From: Epiperipatus broadwayi
Taxonomy: Eukaryota; Onychophora; Udeonychophora; Euonychophora; Peripatidae
Length of the DNA stretch: 64,000 nucleotides
Assembly: GCA_028023455.1 (NCBI GenBank)
Contig: JAQFVV010006696.1
Span: 347,001-411,000, forward strand
Direction: 5' to 3'
Shown here: positions 53,861 to 64,000 of the stretch, piece by piece
How the letters are laid out: each line of letters opens with the position of its first letter
Numbering within the stretch: the stretch's first letter is position 1
The notes under the pieces: model-generated
The model's database searches: none
What the model was told of the DNA's origin: nothing
Seen by the model: the letters and a program-made list of their open reading frames with translations, nothing else
Program-made: the position numbers and the translations under genes

Positions 53861-54600
53861 ATATATATTGTTTGATTTGATTTAATTAAAGAGATACCAC
53901 TCTGAATACTTAATAACCTTTTGTAAATTGAAGATGGCTTTGACCCCCCTATGAATATATAATGAACCAGGTTGGTAGAAATTACAGATAGATTAACTAT
54001 CTATTATAGCTCTGTCCAGACCAAGACTGCATAAATGTACAAATCCCAAACATATTTTTCTGATCACAGCATTGTCCACTGCTACTTGAATTACACCAAT
54101 CCAATATTTTTGATATAAATATGAGATATCATGGGAATGCTCACATGAAAGGCAAAGCAAAAACCAGCACATGAAAAACTTACCCAAGACGAGGTCCAAA
54201 ATTAAGGAACAGGTGACACAGTGCAGAAATCAAATCTTGTCAATTTCTTTAATCATGTAGTACATTGCCAATATTTTATTCATACACACACACACACACC
54301 AAAGTAAAGTGGCTAAAAGATTTTTCGTGACATAGTAACTTACTAGGAATAAAGAGAAGTCACTATGCATTGCATCACTTCACATTACATTTTTGAGTTG
54401 AATTATCACAAGATATAGTAGTGGTCAAAAAAAAAATAAAGTATTTTGATTATTGTAATTATATACATGTACATACCTTTTCTTAAACAACTTGTAGTTA
54501 AAGTATTGAAAAGTGAAATAATCAATTTAATGATAACAGTGTTGGATTGTTTTTATTTGGAAAATAATGTAAAAAATATTTTTGAATTAATGGCAAAATG
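53861..54600. other. Unassigned DNA
   Basis: A 68-codon minus frame (53993-54199) lies in slightly less A+T-rich sequence, but no family could be recognised. A (CA)n run is at about 54282-54299. Confidence 0.45.
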
Positions 54601-54639
54601 AAAGTTGAGAATTTTACCCATATATACAAGCTTTCCTTC

Positions 54640-54890
54640 AGCCATTTAACATTTATGGTTTTATCATGGAATACTATTAGTTATTCCAATACATTTTATA
54701 CCAGATATCTAATGGAAAATCCTGGACTAAGAGTGAGAGAATATGATTCTGCTCTTTTTATCTAAATTCTTTTTTAGCACAATTTCAGGAGTGAGAACCA
54801 ACAGAAACACTCTTTGTAAATTTATTTACAAGAATAAAACAATAAACAGGTATGTGACATTTCAGTTCCCTAATTTACAAGTATATGGCA
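54640..54890 (-). repeat. 3' LTR remnant (left) of the Mag-like element
   Basis: Matches the block at about 58965-59215: CTTCAGCCATTT, TTATTCCAATACATTTTAT, AATAAACAGGTATGTGACA and GTTCCCTAATTTACAA occur in both in the same order. The exact ends cannot be fixed because the two copies have diverged. Confidence 0.75.
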
Positions 54891-55329
54891 GTCCTTCTCC
54901 CACTGTAATTTACAATAAAATACTTAAATGTAAGTGGCAGTTGGTGTGTTCTGAAAACCTTATGTATGATCTCTTCATCTCCATCTGGGATGCGTGTAAG
55001 CTCCAGTATTGGTTTACTCCCCCACTCTCTTGCTTTAGACATTTCTATGTCCAATTCATTATCATGATCTGTTTTATTGTAGTGCCTTGTATTTAGCTTT
55101 GTTTCATTCAACACATCACAATCTTCAACTGATTTAGGTAATTCCATGGGCAAAAGTAGTTTATGTGTTTCCTAAATGCTTTGCTATTTTGCAAATTAAC
55201 CAGATGAATTAGCTTTGATAGCAACTGTTTAACCATTTCGGGAAACCATTTCCACTTCAACACATCATATACAAAATGTTCTTTCCTATTAAATATTTCA
55301 TTGCATGAAAACATTATTAGCTCTTAGCT

Positions 55330-56030
55330 TTGTTAGGTAAAGATTGAGACAAATGAGTGTGGAAGACATGACACATTAATAACTCTGCCAATGGTGTTTT
55401 TGTTATGTACTGTAATTTTAGTTTTCATAAAGTATATTACAGATGTTGAACTCTTTGCTCTGTATATATGATTATTTTCAGGGTGGTATGAAGGAAAAAA
55501 AAACTATGTATTATCCCTCTGACACTCACAAAGTCTATATATTTTTTTAAAATGAAACCCAAGCCATTTATAGTCACAGTAGATTCATAAAAGCCATGTG
55601 TAGCAATCACTTAATTTAAAACTTGTATGGTAATCTCACCACTGTATCCTTAATTAATCTTTACTTGGTCTATTGTGAATATGCATCAATTAATAACAGT
55701 ATTAAGTGTCCATTTAATGGACCAACATGGTCCAGTTGATTACATGCACATTCAGAACTAGGCATTTCCCAATTAGCAAAATGTTTGGAAGATAATTTAG
55801 TTGTCTGTTGAAAGATTACCTATTCTTTTATCATAGTTTCAAAATTTGATGTTATATTTGATCACCATACATATAATCTTGCTAGAGCATTTATTTCCAC
55901 TATTCCAAAAAGTTTCTGGTGCAATAGATTTAAAATTTTTACCCTGGTGACTGTAGAGAGCAGCATATGATCTTTCTTCAATATACATTCATTACAAACA
56001 GAAAATCCTTTTCTGGCAATCTAAATAGCT
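55330..56030 (-). pseudogene. Integrase relic (zinc finger and catalytic core) of the Mag-like element
   Basis: Minus-strand pieces in register with gypsy integrase: RVKILNLLHQKLFGIVEINA, LARLYVW, QQTTKLSSKHFANWEMPSSE, HVGPLNGHLILLLIDAYSQ and, further on, PSYHPENNHIYRAKSSTS (position of the PxYHPxSNGxxER motif). In the HHCC finger only the first His is kept; the second His and the last Cys are replaced. Several stops interrupt the frame. A pol tail follows at 55300-54875, including an open stretch of 92 codons (54875-55153). Confidence 0.88.
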
Positions 56031-56149
56031 TTACTTAATTCACTGGAATATTTTATTGGCCATCCATATTTATCCATTTATTGGTTGGACATAAATGTTA
56101 TCTTTTTTTGTCCAATCAGGTATGACTTTGCTATTATGTTTTTTTTTTT

Positions 56150-56580
56150 TTAAATTAGTATATCAGTGTAAACTATTTCTTTAATCTTGCATAAATTATC
56201 CTTAACATCTGGCAATGTGGACAAAGCATCAGCATGTCCAATTTTCTTTCCTGCCTTATTCATCAACTTAGAATTATAATGTGAAAAACTGTATATCCAC
56301 ATTAACATACATTCACTCAAAGATTCAGATAACTTTTTTATATTAAAAATCACTGTTAGAAGCCAATGGTCACTATAAATCATGAAATTTTGTCGAAATA
56401 TGTATTGTTGGAACTTCTTTACTGCAAAAATCACAGCCAATGTCTTCTTTTCCATTAGGCTATAGTTTTTTTTCTGCTGACATCAACAGTTTATAATCAA
56501 AAGTGATCAGCCATTCCCCTTCATAAGGTGGATGTGTGATGACAGCTTCCACTTCATATTTGGTTGTATCCATCATAATA
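56150..56580 (-). pseudogene. RNase H relic of the Mag-like element
   Basis: The open part (56150-56455) encodes EKKTLAVIFAVKKFQQYIF, then MIYSDHWLLTVIFN (the TDH.PL box as SDHWLL) and HADALSTLPDV (the NADALSR.P box). The first part of the domain is readable upstream to about 56580 only by changing frame. Known role: degrades the RNA strand of the replication intermediate. Inactive here. Confidence 0.9.
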
Positions 56581-56689
56581 CACAATACTAATCACTTTAA
56601 TAATAAACTAATAATTTTTTTGATGAAAAATTGTCTGTTTCAGCATTGAATGTGTTGACCTGTTTAATATTCCAGACCCAACATTGTTT

Positions 56690-57246
56690 TTAGTAGTCTA
56701 TAATAAATGATTTCCTGGCTTTAAAACTTTTATAAAAATTTAAAAGACCCAAAAATGCTTGCAGTTCTTTGAAATTTCTTCTTTTTCTGCATTCTTTATG
56801 GTATATCACTTTTTTAGGGTTTGTATGATGACAATTTGCATTTATTATATATCCAAGAAATTTAATTTCCCTCATGGAGCATATGCATTTGTTTACACTT
56901 AACTTTACATTGGCTTGTGTTAACTTTGAGCAAACCAGATCTAAACACTTTTTGAGTTTGGCCTCCATTGTGCCAATAATCAGAACATCATCCAAATAAA
57001 GGATTACACTATCAATGGATATTACCAATGTAACTATTTTGCCTGGAAAAACATTTGGTGTGATCATTATTCCATATGGTAATATATTGCACTTAAATAA
57101 TCATTAAGTGTGGTTAGAATCAGGAACTCCACTGTATTTTTATTATGGGAATCTGGTGTAAGGCAGCCTTTAAATCAATATTAGCAAAATAATTTGCCTT
57201 CTGCAATAGTGCCAGCCATTCTGAAAAAAGTCGGAACCAGAAAACA

Positions 57247-57316
<70 letters not shown>

Positions 57317-57560
57317 TTAATAATCATCACATAACCATATACTTGCATCTGGTTTCATAATATTCCTTATTAAAGGAGTCAACAAGTATCACTGTTCTAT
57401 AAGTGTTATTACTCCTTTAGACACCAGATCAGTTATAGCTTTTTCTACCTTCTCTCTCATTGCAAGTGGTACTTTTTGAGATTTACAGATAATCATCTTT
57501 ACTTCCTTCCCCAATTTTATTTCAATCTGTCTTCTTCTAAATTCAGATAATCCTGGCATA
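56690..57560 (-). pseudogene. Reverse transcriptase relic of the Mag-like element, split by (TA)n
   Basis: From 57560: PGLSEFRRRQIEIKLGKE, then KSQKVPLAMREKVEKAITDL and VSKGVITLIEQ (RT finger segment before motif 1), MKPDASIWLCDDY. After the (TA)n tract: FANIDLKAALHQIPI (motif A region) and, in the open part 56690-57067, SIDSVILYLDDVLIIGTMEA with the YLDD catalytic box intact, VKLSVNKC and IKFLGYIINANC, then LQAFLGLLNFYKSF. Multiple stops and frame changes make it nonfunctional despite the retained YLDD. Confidence 0.93.
57249..57311. repeat. (TA)n tract inside the RT relic
   Basis: Pure TA run of about 62 bp between two adjoining pieces of the RT domain; it must have arisen or inserted after the element landed. 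Confidence 0.97.
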
Positions 57561-57689
57561 AAAAATTCTATATATTGTTTTTCATTATATTTCCTACATT
57601 GATCATTTTACTATGATTCCATGTGTCCCCCCAAAACACAATCCAATTTTTATTAAGTAGTGGATTAATATCATTATTTATAACATATA

Positions 57690-57925
57690 GCACCAAGAAT
57701 TTACATCTCAAATTTATCATAACTGATTAGATAATTTTTTTCACAAATGTCAACTTCATTTCCATTTATGTATGTGACCATCATGTCTGCTATACTTAGA
57801 TTTAACTTATTATTACTGTCTTATCTAATCTTCATCCAGACTTTATTAGATATTAGTGATGACTCAACACCACTATCCACATCCATAGTGATCCATTTGT
57901 CCAATCATGGAAATTTAAAAGAATA
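57690..57925 (-). pseudogene. Retroviral-type aspartic protease relic
   Basis: Minus-strand translation gives VTMDVDSGVESSLISNKVW, with DSG at the place of the D(T/S)G active site followed by the usual (A/S).(V/S)SLI context, then LSIADMMVTYINGNEVDI. One stop interrupts the frame soon after the active site. Known role: processing of Gag-Pol. Confidence 0.75.
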
Positions 57926-58049
57926 TTATCAATTTTCCTGTCAATATTTGTTATGACTTTAATGGATGGTATTCTGTATTCGACCTTTCCCTGAGCTTTC
58001 AAATCTGCCTTCTTCTTTGGAAACTCGCCATCTTTGGAATAAAAGACTC

Positions 58050-58450
58050 AACTAAGTGCCCTCTCATGTTACAGTTAAGGCACAGTTTATCTTTATACCT
58101 GCATTTATTCTTCAAGGGTTTTATTTTTCCACAGTAAGTATATATTTGTTGTTTGATGTTGCCACTGGGAGAATTACAATGTTGTTTTTTTTTTAACTTT
58201 TTTCTATTGAATATCTTTTCAAGACATTATCAACTAGAATATTCAGATCCCATATTTAACATGGTTTCTTATGTGACATATTTATCCATGGTGTTTTTGG
58301 AGGTCAGATCTGGATTGTTCAATAGCACTTTCCTAAAATTATTATCAATCATCCCATACAAAAAATGTTACAACAGAAAGTCATTTATTTCCAGTCCAAA
58401 ATCACAGTCCATAGCTTATTTTCTTAATGCAACTCGTAATCAGCATATTT
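58050..58450 (-). pseudogene. Gag relic: capsid C-terminus and tandem zinc knuckles
   Basis: Minus-strand pieces: YGMIDNNFRKVLLNNPDLTS, which matches the RDRIV.GI.D..LRE.LL.EP.LT pattern of gypsy capsids, and YCGKIKPLKNKCRYKDKLCL followed by NCNMRGHLVESF, two CCHC-like knuckles in the spaced C..CG...HPLK..C / C..C..(K/R)GH....C layout. The last Cys of the second knuckle is Phe. Upstream capsid sequence is too damaged to follow. Confidence 0.8.
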
Positions 58451-58964
58451 TTTATGGTAAATGAATCCTATTTCATAGACTGAGTTGTGCTCACTATTTT
58501 GATGTTTTAAGAATAAAATATTTATTTAGTCTTTCTACGAACTCCAGATATGGTAAGTCTTCCAAACATTTTGTGTATTAATCCTAGTTGACAATTGGAT
58601 TATGTCATGTCCCCCAAAATACAAAAGTATGAAATTTTATGGCAGTCAACTACAGCTTTATTTAGAAACATGTAATGTTTCACCTTAGTAATATAGCTTT
58701 TCCACAAGTCAACATTATTTATCATGAACTCATGCATTGTAGAATTAGCAAGAATTTCCTGAAATGTTGAAACTGCATCATTCTTCTATGTCTGAGAATT
58801 TTTTTTTCTTATAAAACATTTTATATACATATTTAATTAACATTTAAACAGTGCAAAGATATGAATATTTTATGTATTAATTGGTAGCGGCAAATACAAT
58901 TAAACTTAAATAGCACTATAAAGTTTAAAAGTTTGCCTGTATATTTCTGAACATTTTTAATTTT

Positions 58965-59215
58965 CTTTCACTTCAGCCATTTCCCAGTTATGGCTTTATC
59001 ATAGAATTGTATGAAGTTATTCCAATACATTTTATCCCAGGTCTGTACTGAAAAATTCTAGACTGAGAAAGTGAGAATATAATTCTGCCTTTTTTTATGT
59101 AAATCCATTTATGGAGCACAACAGCAAAGCTCTCTTTAAATGTATTTACTTGAGTAAAATGATAAACAGGTATGTGACATTTAAGTTCCCTAATTTACAA
59201 ATACACAGCTGTAAC
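58965..59215 (-). repeat. 5' LTR remnant (right) of the Mag-like element
   Basis: Direct-repeat partner of 54640-54890. On the minus strand it starts around TGTATTTGTAAATTAGGGAA. The inner edge and primer-binding site are not recoverable. Confidence 0.75.
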
Positions 59216-60301
59216 ATGTATAACTAATGTTTCATACACATAAATAGTATTTATTTATCATTAATAGTAAGGAAGTAAACTCATACATCACATGAATTAA
59301 TCTAGTAAGCTTCTGCTACAAATGTAATTTAATGAGCATGCTAACAAACATTTAACAAGATTTTTCAAATATCTATATCCCAAACCAGTTTCAAACTGAT
59401 AGCTGATCAGGGAGGCACTAGGATATACAGACGCTAGATCTAAAATACGAGCTAAAGACCAATGTGTATCTCTTATTTATCTATTAATTAGAAAATCTGG
59501 AATTTAGAGATATCTATATGCCTTCAAATCCAGCTATCTAACTTAAATACCCATAAGGAAGATAACTAAGTTTAGATACATCATATATTAATATTTTTAG
59601 CCATATAACATTGCCAAAGCCTCAAGAGCAAAAGTATAATAGTAAAAAAATCATGTTACACATCATGTGACTTAACTTAGAAAGCTTGTACTACAAATGA
59701 ATCATAGTAAGTGTGTTAATACCTTTTAATTACCTGGTTAGATTTATTAGCATGCTTATCATATTACATTTATTATTAAATATATAATAAAAACAAATTG
59801 TATTTAAATGCAATAATTAGCCCAAAGGTAAATTATAAATTATTTTTTATGATTAGGATTGTAACATAATAAAATGCCAACAGATTGTGCAAACAGAGAC
59901 ATTTTAGACTTTTTGCTCAACTTCTGATTGTACCTGTCATCTATAAGTATATATAAAAAATAAATTCTAGACTGACTACTTCTAAAATTGAAATATTATA
60001 TGGTATGTATATGTATCTTTTTTTTCATAATGACAATGTTGCATCATTTAATATGGATGTTTATAACAGTTTGTGTCAGATTGTTTTTATTTCGGTATTG
60101 AATATAATTTTGGAAATGGATATCAAAGTAATAACGATCAAAACATAAAAACAATTACTACAATCCTTAAAATAGTTTATTTCAATATTGTTACAAGATA
60201 TTCTGATTGACGAAATGTGATTACTTCAATGCCACAATTTTTTGATGAATACAATATTGTGGGATTGTCAAGAGTGCGGTTAATCTGAAATACGTTTTTC
60301 A
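59216..60301 (-). other. Region downstream of the protease stop codon (probable 3' UTR and flank)
   Basis: No repeat or gene recognised. The part nearest 60300 would be 3' untranslated sequence of the protease transcript; no single polyadenylation signal stands out because AATAAA-like strings are frequent. Confidence 0.4.
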
Positions 60302-60463
60302 TTACTGCTTTATGCTTTTGGAAATCCATCCAATGTAATTACTGACTTTTACAAAAAAATCAGGAAAATCTGAAGATCCACAAGGATCTGGTCCAAATGA
60401 AGAAATACCTACCACAATCCAACGGCCATTAACTTCCATTACCAATGGGCCACCTGTATCACC
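60302..60463 (-). CDS. Last exon of a trypsin-family (S1) serine protease with Ser195 replaced by Thr
   Basis: After an acceptor reading TATATAATTAG (minus strand, ending at 60464), a phase-0 exon of 53 codons ends in TAA at 60302-60304. It reads GDTGGPLVMEVNGRWIVVGI, then SSFGPDPCGSS and DFFVKVSNYIGWISKSIKQ. This is the S1 C-terminal block: GDSGGPL oxyanion/nucleophile loop, the (V)GI.S(F/W)G strand (chymotrypsin 214-216), Cys220-like PCG, and the C-terminal helix V..YI.WI. The intron just before GDSGGP is common in S1 genes. The nucleophile codon is ACA (Thr) instead of Ser, and the usual PGVYTRV reads PDFFVKV. No stop or frameshift occurs, so the exon may still be expressed, as a weak protease or a pseudoprotease. 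Upstream exons (His57, Asp102) should lie at higher coordinates but are not found before 64000. Confidence 0.88.
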   Translation of the reverse strand, partial: GDTGGPLVMEVNGRWIVVGISSFGPDPCGSSDFPDFFVKVSNYIGWISKSIKQ

Positions 60464-60519
60464 CTAATTATATATGGAAAAAAATATAGATAAATACTTA
60501 TTTAAATGGAACAATTGTA

Positions 60520-60528
<9 letters not shown>

Positions 60529-60575
<47 letters not shown>
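60529..60575. repeat. (CA)n(TA)n compound microsatellite in the protease intron
   Basis: CA repeats run directly into TA repeats, which abut the TGTACC terminus at 60576. Confidence 0.96.
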
Positions 60576-63000
60576 TGTACCGCATTGAACCGCTGAAACC
60601 ACCTACTTATACATATATATAAGTTTTGGCTGGTTTCAAACTCCTTCATAATACATTTATAATCTTATAAAGGTTACATGAACGAACCGGCACGTTCGAG
60701 CAAAATGGGAGATCTTATTGATAGCTTTAACTATCAACAATGGCCCATCTCAGCTGCTAGATTCAAACCCCTACTATCCAAATACTTTATTTGTTTCAGG
60801 GTAAACCCCGGGGCGCCAGCTAGTTTGAAGACTAACATATTCAGGCAGTAGGCTCATAATCCAGCACTCGAAACAATTCCCTTAACTAGCCCAGTTTAAC
60901 TTTAGTCAGTAATAAAATATTGGTAAGAAGAGATTGATAAAAAGAATTGACCGACAGATAAAGTTTAAATTTAAAGACAATTTATTTTAATCAACATTAA
61001 TTAAGTTTAAAGATAATTTACTAACTAACATAAACGCATTATAAACATTTTATAAATCCAATTTTAACACACACACATTTTTAAATTAACACATGATAGT
61101 ATATTTTATGAAAAAAGCAAAAATAATCTTTGACATTTTAAATTATCTCACATTCGCAAACATAATAATAAAGCATTTATAGCATTTGAAACTCATGCAC
61201 ACATATCAATAGTTCATTTTATTTATGATAGAGTTCATATAATTTGAATCTTGAATATTTACAGATTACAGTGGTGACTACTACGTATAAATGATAATAA
61301 TAAAATATATACCTAGGATTTTTTGTTGCTTGTCGTTGGCTGCTTCCAATGAATTATATCTAACCGGTTAGATTTTGACAATTCTTGACGAGATTTTATG
61401 CGAATCCATTTTTATTCTTGAAGACAGTTGAACGTTTGACAGAGGATTTTGGAGTGGTTATGAAGACATTATTTCACAGGCAGTTTTTGATGATCTTGTT
61501 GGACAAAGGGCTGAAGCACCAGTGTATATTTCCATAAGATTTTCAGCACTGCATTTCTGTTTCTGCTAAATAATGTAAACAAGACTGACACTGCTAAATA
61601 GACTGAAACTGCGAACTAGACTGAATTGCAAACTCCCACTGAATGTCCGATAAAATCTAGCTATTTATATCTGTGAATTGTTTTCATTTTGATATCCTCC
61701 GGGAATAAGTGCAATAGGTGTTGTCGAAATTCCTTGATAACTAATCCTATGACAACAAGTTTTTTGATTGATTGTTTGATTAGTAGTAGCTTTCATAAAC
61801 ATATTGTTTTTATATCTTTAGTAGCCCACCACTGTGTTTTTAAATACATTTCATTTCAATTATTATTATTATTTTTTTAAATATTATTCTAACACGCATT
61901 TTTCTTACTAATGAGCTAACATTTATTTCTATTTACCATCGCACATATCTACGCATTTATTCTACTAAACTGGAAAGAAAAGAGATTTTTAACTTTTAAT
62001 GTTTTTTATAGGAAAACTCCCTCTCCCCTCTTTAAAGTAATTAATTGTAACTTTTATTTCAAATTCTTTTTTCCGAAAGATTTTGATAATAATTTTTATA
62101 CAAAATAATTTTATATACATGTGTTAATTTGGCATTGGCATTACACCCCCCTCCGTTTTAGAGTAAAATTTGTCATTTTTGACCATTTTATCTCTTGCAA
62201 TTTTAATTGTTGACAGTAAAGATTTATTAATTTATTATTTTAGGTAATTCCTACACATGTGTATACGTGCAGCATAATTCTACACCTACTAATATTCTAG
62301 ATATCGAGTTATTACTGGACTTGTGTCCAGGGAATCTATAATAAATAAATCCCTTTTTGCACACATCATAAGGTACCGCAGTGCCAAGAAAATAACCTAA
62401 AAGGATATCTGGATAAATACATTTAAGATACGCATCATGAGGTATCGTATTTACCGAATATTACCAGTGTATGTGCGCGTATATACTCATGCATACTTAC
62501 ACACTCTTAATACACATTAGATTGACTTTATATTTTCATTACTAATCTTATAATATTATTTGTAAATCGTTACGAACATCTTTATTTAACACATGTGTAT
62601 ACATGCAGCATAATTCTACACCTACTAATATTCTAGATATCGTGTTATTACTGGACTTGCTTACAGGGAATCTATAATAAATAAGTCCCTTTTTGCACTC
62701 AATCATAAGGTGCAGCAGTACCAAGAAAATAACCTAAAAGGATATCTGGATAAATACATTTAAGATACTCATCATAAGGTATCGTATTTACCAAATATTA
62801 CCAATGTATGTGCACGTATATATCCATGTATACTTACACACTCTTAATACACATTAGATTGATTTTATATTTTTATTACTAATCTCATAATATTATTTGT
62901 AAATCATTACGAACATCTTTATTTAACATGCGTGTAAAAAAAAAAAAAAATCGATTAGTTTATTACGAGTCATTCTTCATTATTATTTACTATAGTTTTA
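60576..63000 (+). repeat. Copy E: diverged relative of family 1, with internal tandem duplication
   Basis: Begins TGTACCGCATTGAACCGC after (TA)n. Contains GGGGCGCCAGCTAG (about 60810), equivalent to GGGCGCCAACTAG in copy A (31427), and CATCATAAGGTACCGCAGTG (62366), equivalent to CATCATAAGATGCCGCAAGG in copy A (31938), followed in both by ACATAAATACAT/GGATAAATACATTTAAGATA and GGTATCGTATTTACCGAAT / GGAATCAGTATTTACAGAAT. The right end is not identified. Shortly inside the left end are GAACGAACCGGCACGTTCG, a short inverted repeat, and a TATATA hairpin near 60605-60650. Confidence 0.55.
62253..62930. repeat. Tandem duplication, period 336 bp
   Basis: The unit starting ACACATGTGTATAC at 62253 recurs at 62589 with few changes, including ATTCTAGATATCG.GTTATT, CTAAAAGGATATCTGGATAA and CATTACGAACATCTTTATTT. 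It lies inside copy E and covers the block conserved with family 1. Confidence 0.93.
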
Positions 63001-63690
63001 TTTACGCTTATTTATTTACCTTGATTTTATCGAGTTTATTTTAACTATTTGACCTACTTATTTATTTACGAACATTTTTCTTGATTAACATGTGCGTTGA
63101 TCACTTTTCCTAAGTATTGACCATTTCAAATTTTTATTTTTAGTTTTTATTTTCATAATTAGGTAATAAATGTAATATTAAGAGAAGTAGGAAGCAAAGT
63201 ATAAGGCAATTCAACACACAGATCGACTTTGTGCTGATTTAAACCAACTTTTAATTTTTTGCGGAAATCGTGACTACAGCATGGGCAACTGTTGTGCACA
63301 ACGGATCATGAAGAGGGACTTTAAGATTGCGAATGGCAGGACTATCTCTACTGCACATTCGACTTACTAAAGTGCTTATTTTATTTGGTTACTGGGAATT
63401 TTTCCTCCAGATTTATTAATTTTTATATGCCAGGACTTTTCTACTGGCGCATCATCATCAATATTAATTATTTTTCGCACTACCCATCTGTAGAACAAAG
63501 TCACCGTAAGACAAGGCTTAATCCAACAAAAGTCAGGCCTGGAATTTATCTCCTTGCCCAAATACTCGCACATACCTCAATCCTAATTTAATACACTTTT
63601 CTTTTTTTTAACTTTATTTGATAATGTTTTATTTTCATTAATACGTTCATTATACACTTATTTATTTCATTTTCATTTTTAATTTTTACT
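63001..63690. other. Unassigned DNA, probably continuation of copy E
   Basis: A block at 63190-63600 is less A+T-rich. Open frames on both strands (63376-63591) overlap each other and show no recognisable motif. The phrase AAAGTATAAGGCAATTC (63198) resembles AGAGTATAAAGCAATTC in copy B (41664), which supports membership of the repeat. Confidence 0.4.
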
Positions 63691-63696
63691 CTCTTC

Positions 63697-63983
63697 ATTT
63701 TGCTTGACTATTTTGATTTTACACATTTTCATTTTGCTTGACTATTTTGATTTTACACATTTGTTTTGTTTGCATCACGCTCCGCTATGTTCTAGACTTA
63801 TGAGCTGGGGTATCAATATAATCGATAAGACATAATCGAGGATTTTTGACATAATCATTTTGCTTGTCTAATTTGATTTTACATATTTATTTTGTTTGCG
63901 TCATGCTCCGCTAAGTTCTAGACTTATGAGCTGGGATATCAATATAATCGATAAGACATAATCTTTTGACATAAATCATTTTA
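63697..63983. repeat. Tandem repeats of about 30 bp and about 130 bp
   Basis: TCATTTTGCTTGACTATTTT occurs at about 63697 and 63727 and, with changes, at 63857; the longer unit containing GCTCCGCTA.GTTCTAGACTT and ATATAATCGATAAGACATAA occurs twice (about 63730-63850 and 63860-63965). Confidence 0.9.
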
Positions 63984-64000
63984 TCGTTGCTTTGGCATTT

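Larger units (their letters stand above)
54640..59215 (-). mobile_element. Nearly full-length, decayed Mag-like Ty3/gypsy retrotransposon
   Basis: On the minus strand the order is LTR (about 59215-58965), gag capsid C-terminus (58450-58270), zinc knuckles (58150-58055), protease (57925-57690), RT (57560-56690), RNase H (56580-56150), integrase (56030-55330), pol tail (55300-54875) and LTR (about 54890-54640). This is the usual Ty3/gypsy order with integrase last. Every gene has stops and frameshifts. A (TA)n tract of about 60 bp interrupts RT. Gag wording and the integrase zinc-finger wording are closest to what I know of the Mag lineage, but clade assignment needs a tree. Confidence 0.92.

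Noticed and set aside
53993-54199. 68-codon minus-strand frame suspected as a transposase fragment
   Set aside because: No transposase or RNase H-fold motif could be identified in any frame.
54743-55096. 117-codon plus-strand ORF
   Set aside because: Antisense to the pol tail and LTR of the Mag-like gypsy element; hydrophobic composition reflects the reverse strand.
58153-58464. 103-codon plus-strand ORF
   Set aside because: Antisense to the gag relic, which reads convincingly on the minus strand.
63376-63591. Overlapping 65- and 68-codon ORFs on opposite strands, considered as upstream protease exons
   Set aside because: Neither shows the S1 His-box (TAAHC) or Asp-box (DIAL); they fall in probable repeat DNA.

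Overview
This is a eukaryotic, very A+T-rich (about three quarters by eye) intron- and repeat-dominated window from an invertebrate animal. Evidence for this: several degenerate animal-type retroelements (RTE-type LINE, two Ty3/gypsy lineages, a Penelope-like GIY-YIG fragment), a trypsin-family exon bounded by a proper splice acceptor, tRNA-like short repeats, and enormous (TA)n tracts. An arthropod (possibly a chelicerate) would fit, but the sequence alone does not settle the phylum. There are no bacterial-type operons, rRNA genes or CRISPR arrays, and most long open frames are translations of (TA)n, (TAA)n or repeat DNA.

Host gene content is tiny. A likely exon lies at the left edge (1-100, minus). 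A clear last exon of a chymotrypsin-fold serine protease lies at 60302-60463 (minus); its GDSGGP motif reads GDTGGP, so the catalytic serine is threonine. A possible terminal exon with hydrophobic segments lies at 45396-45593 (plus). Everything else that can be recognised is mobile or repeat-derived.

Layout. 521-2290: a copy of a long noncoding repeat (family 2) broken by a 5'-truncated RTE retrotransposon and a 250-bp trinucleotide tract. 2300-3420: an unrecognised open stretch ending in AATAAA. 4130-5170, 7380-7760, 9252-13388, 19515-20085, 30910-31350 and 42890-44170: inverted-repeat (foldback) units, the largest about 4.1 kb. 17447-19457 and 28831-30886: two inverted copies of a 2-kb repeat (family 1), between which lie a 4.7-kb family 2 copy (20733-25401) and a gypsy integrase relic (26670-27255). 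31383-42768: two direct copies of family 1; the first was split by a complete 6.4-kb LTR retrotransposon (33329-39753) with 1.95-kb LTRs, a primer-binding site and one intact 382-codon coiled-coil ORF but no pol. 48240-48600: Penelope-like GIY-YIG relic. 48753-53860: third family 2 copy. 54640-59215: almost full-length but decayed Mag-like gypsy element with gag, protease, RT, RNase H, integrase and LTR remnants. 60302-60463: protease exon. 60576 onward: a diverged relative of family 1 with tandem duplications.

The unifying theme is (TA)n DNA. Nearly every large repeat begins with TGTA or TATA, ends with TACA or a close variant, and abuts a (TA)n tract. Several (TA)n tracts also form the loops of perfect inverted repeats. 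The window looks like repeated insertion into, and hairpin formation at, TA microsatellites, with one apparently young gag-only LTR element as the best candidate for something not yet described.
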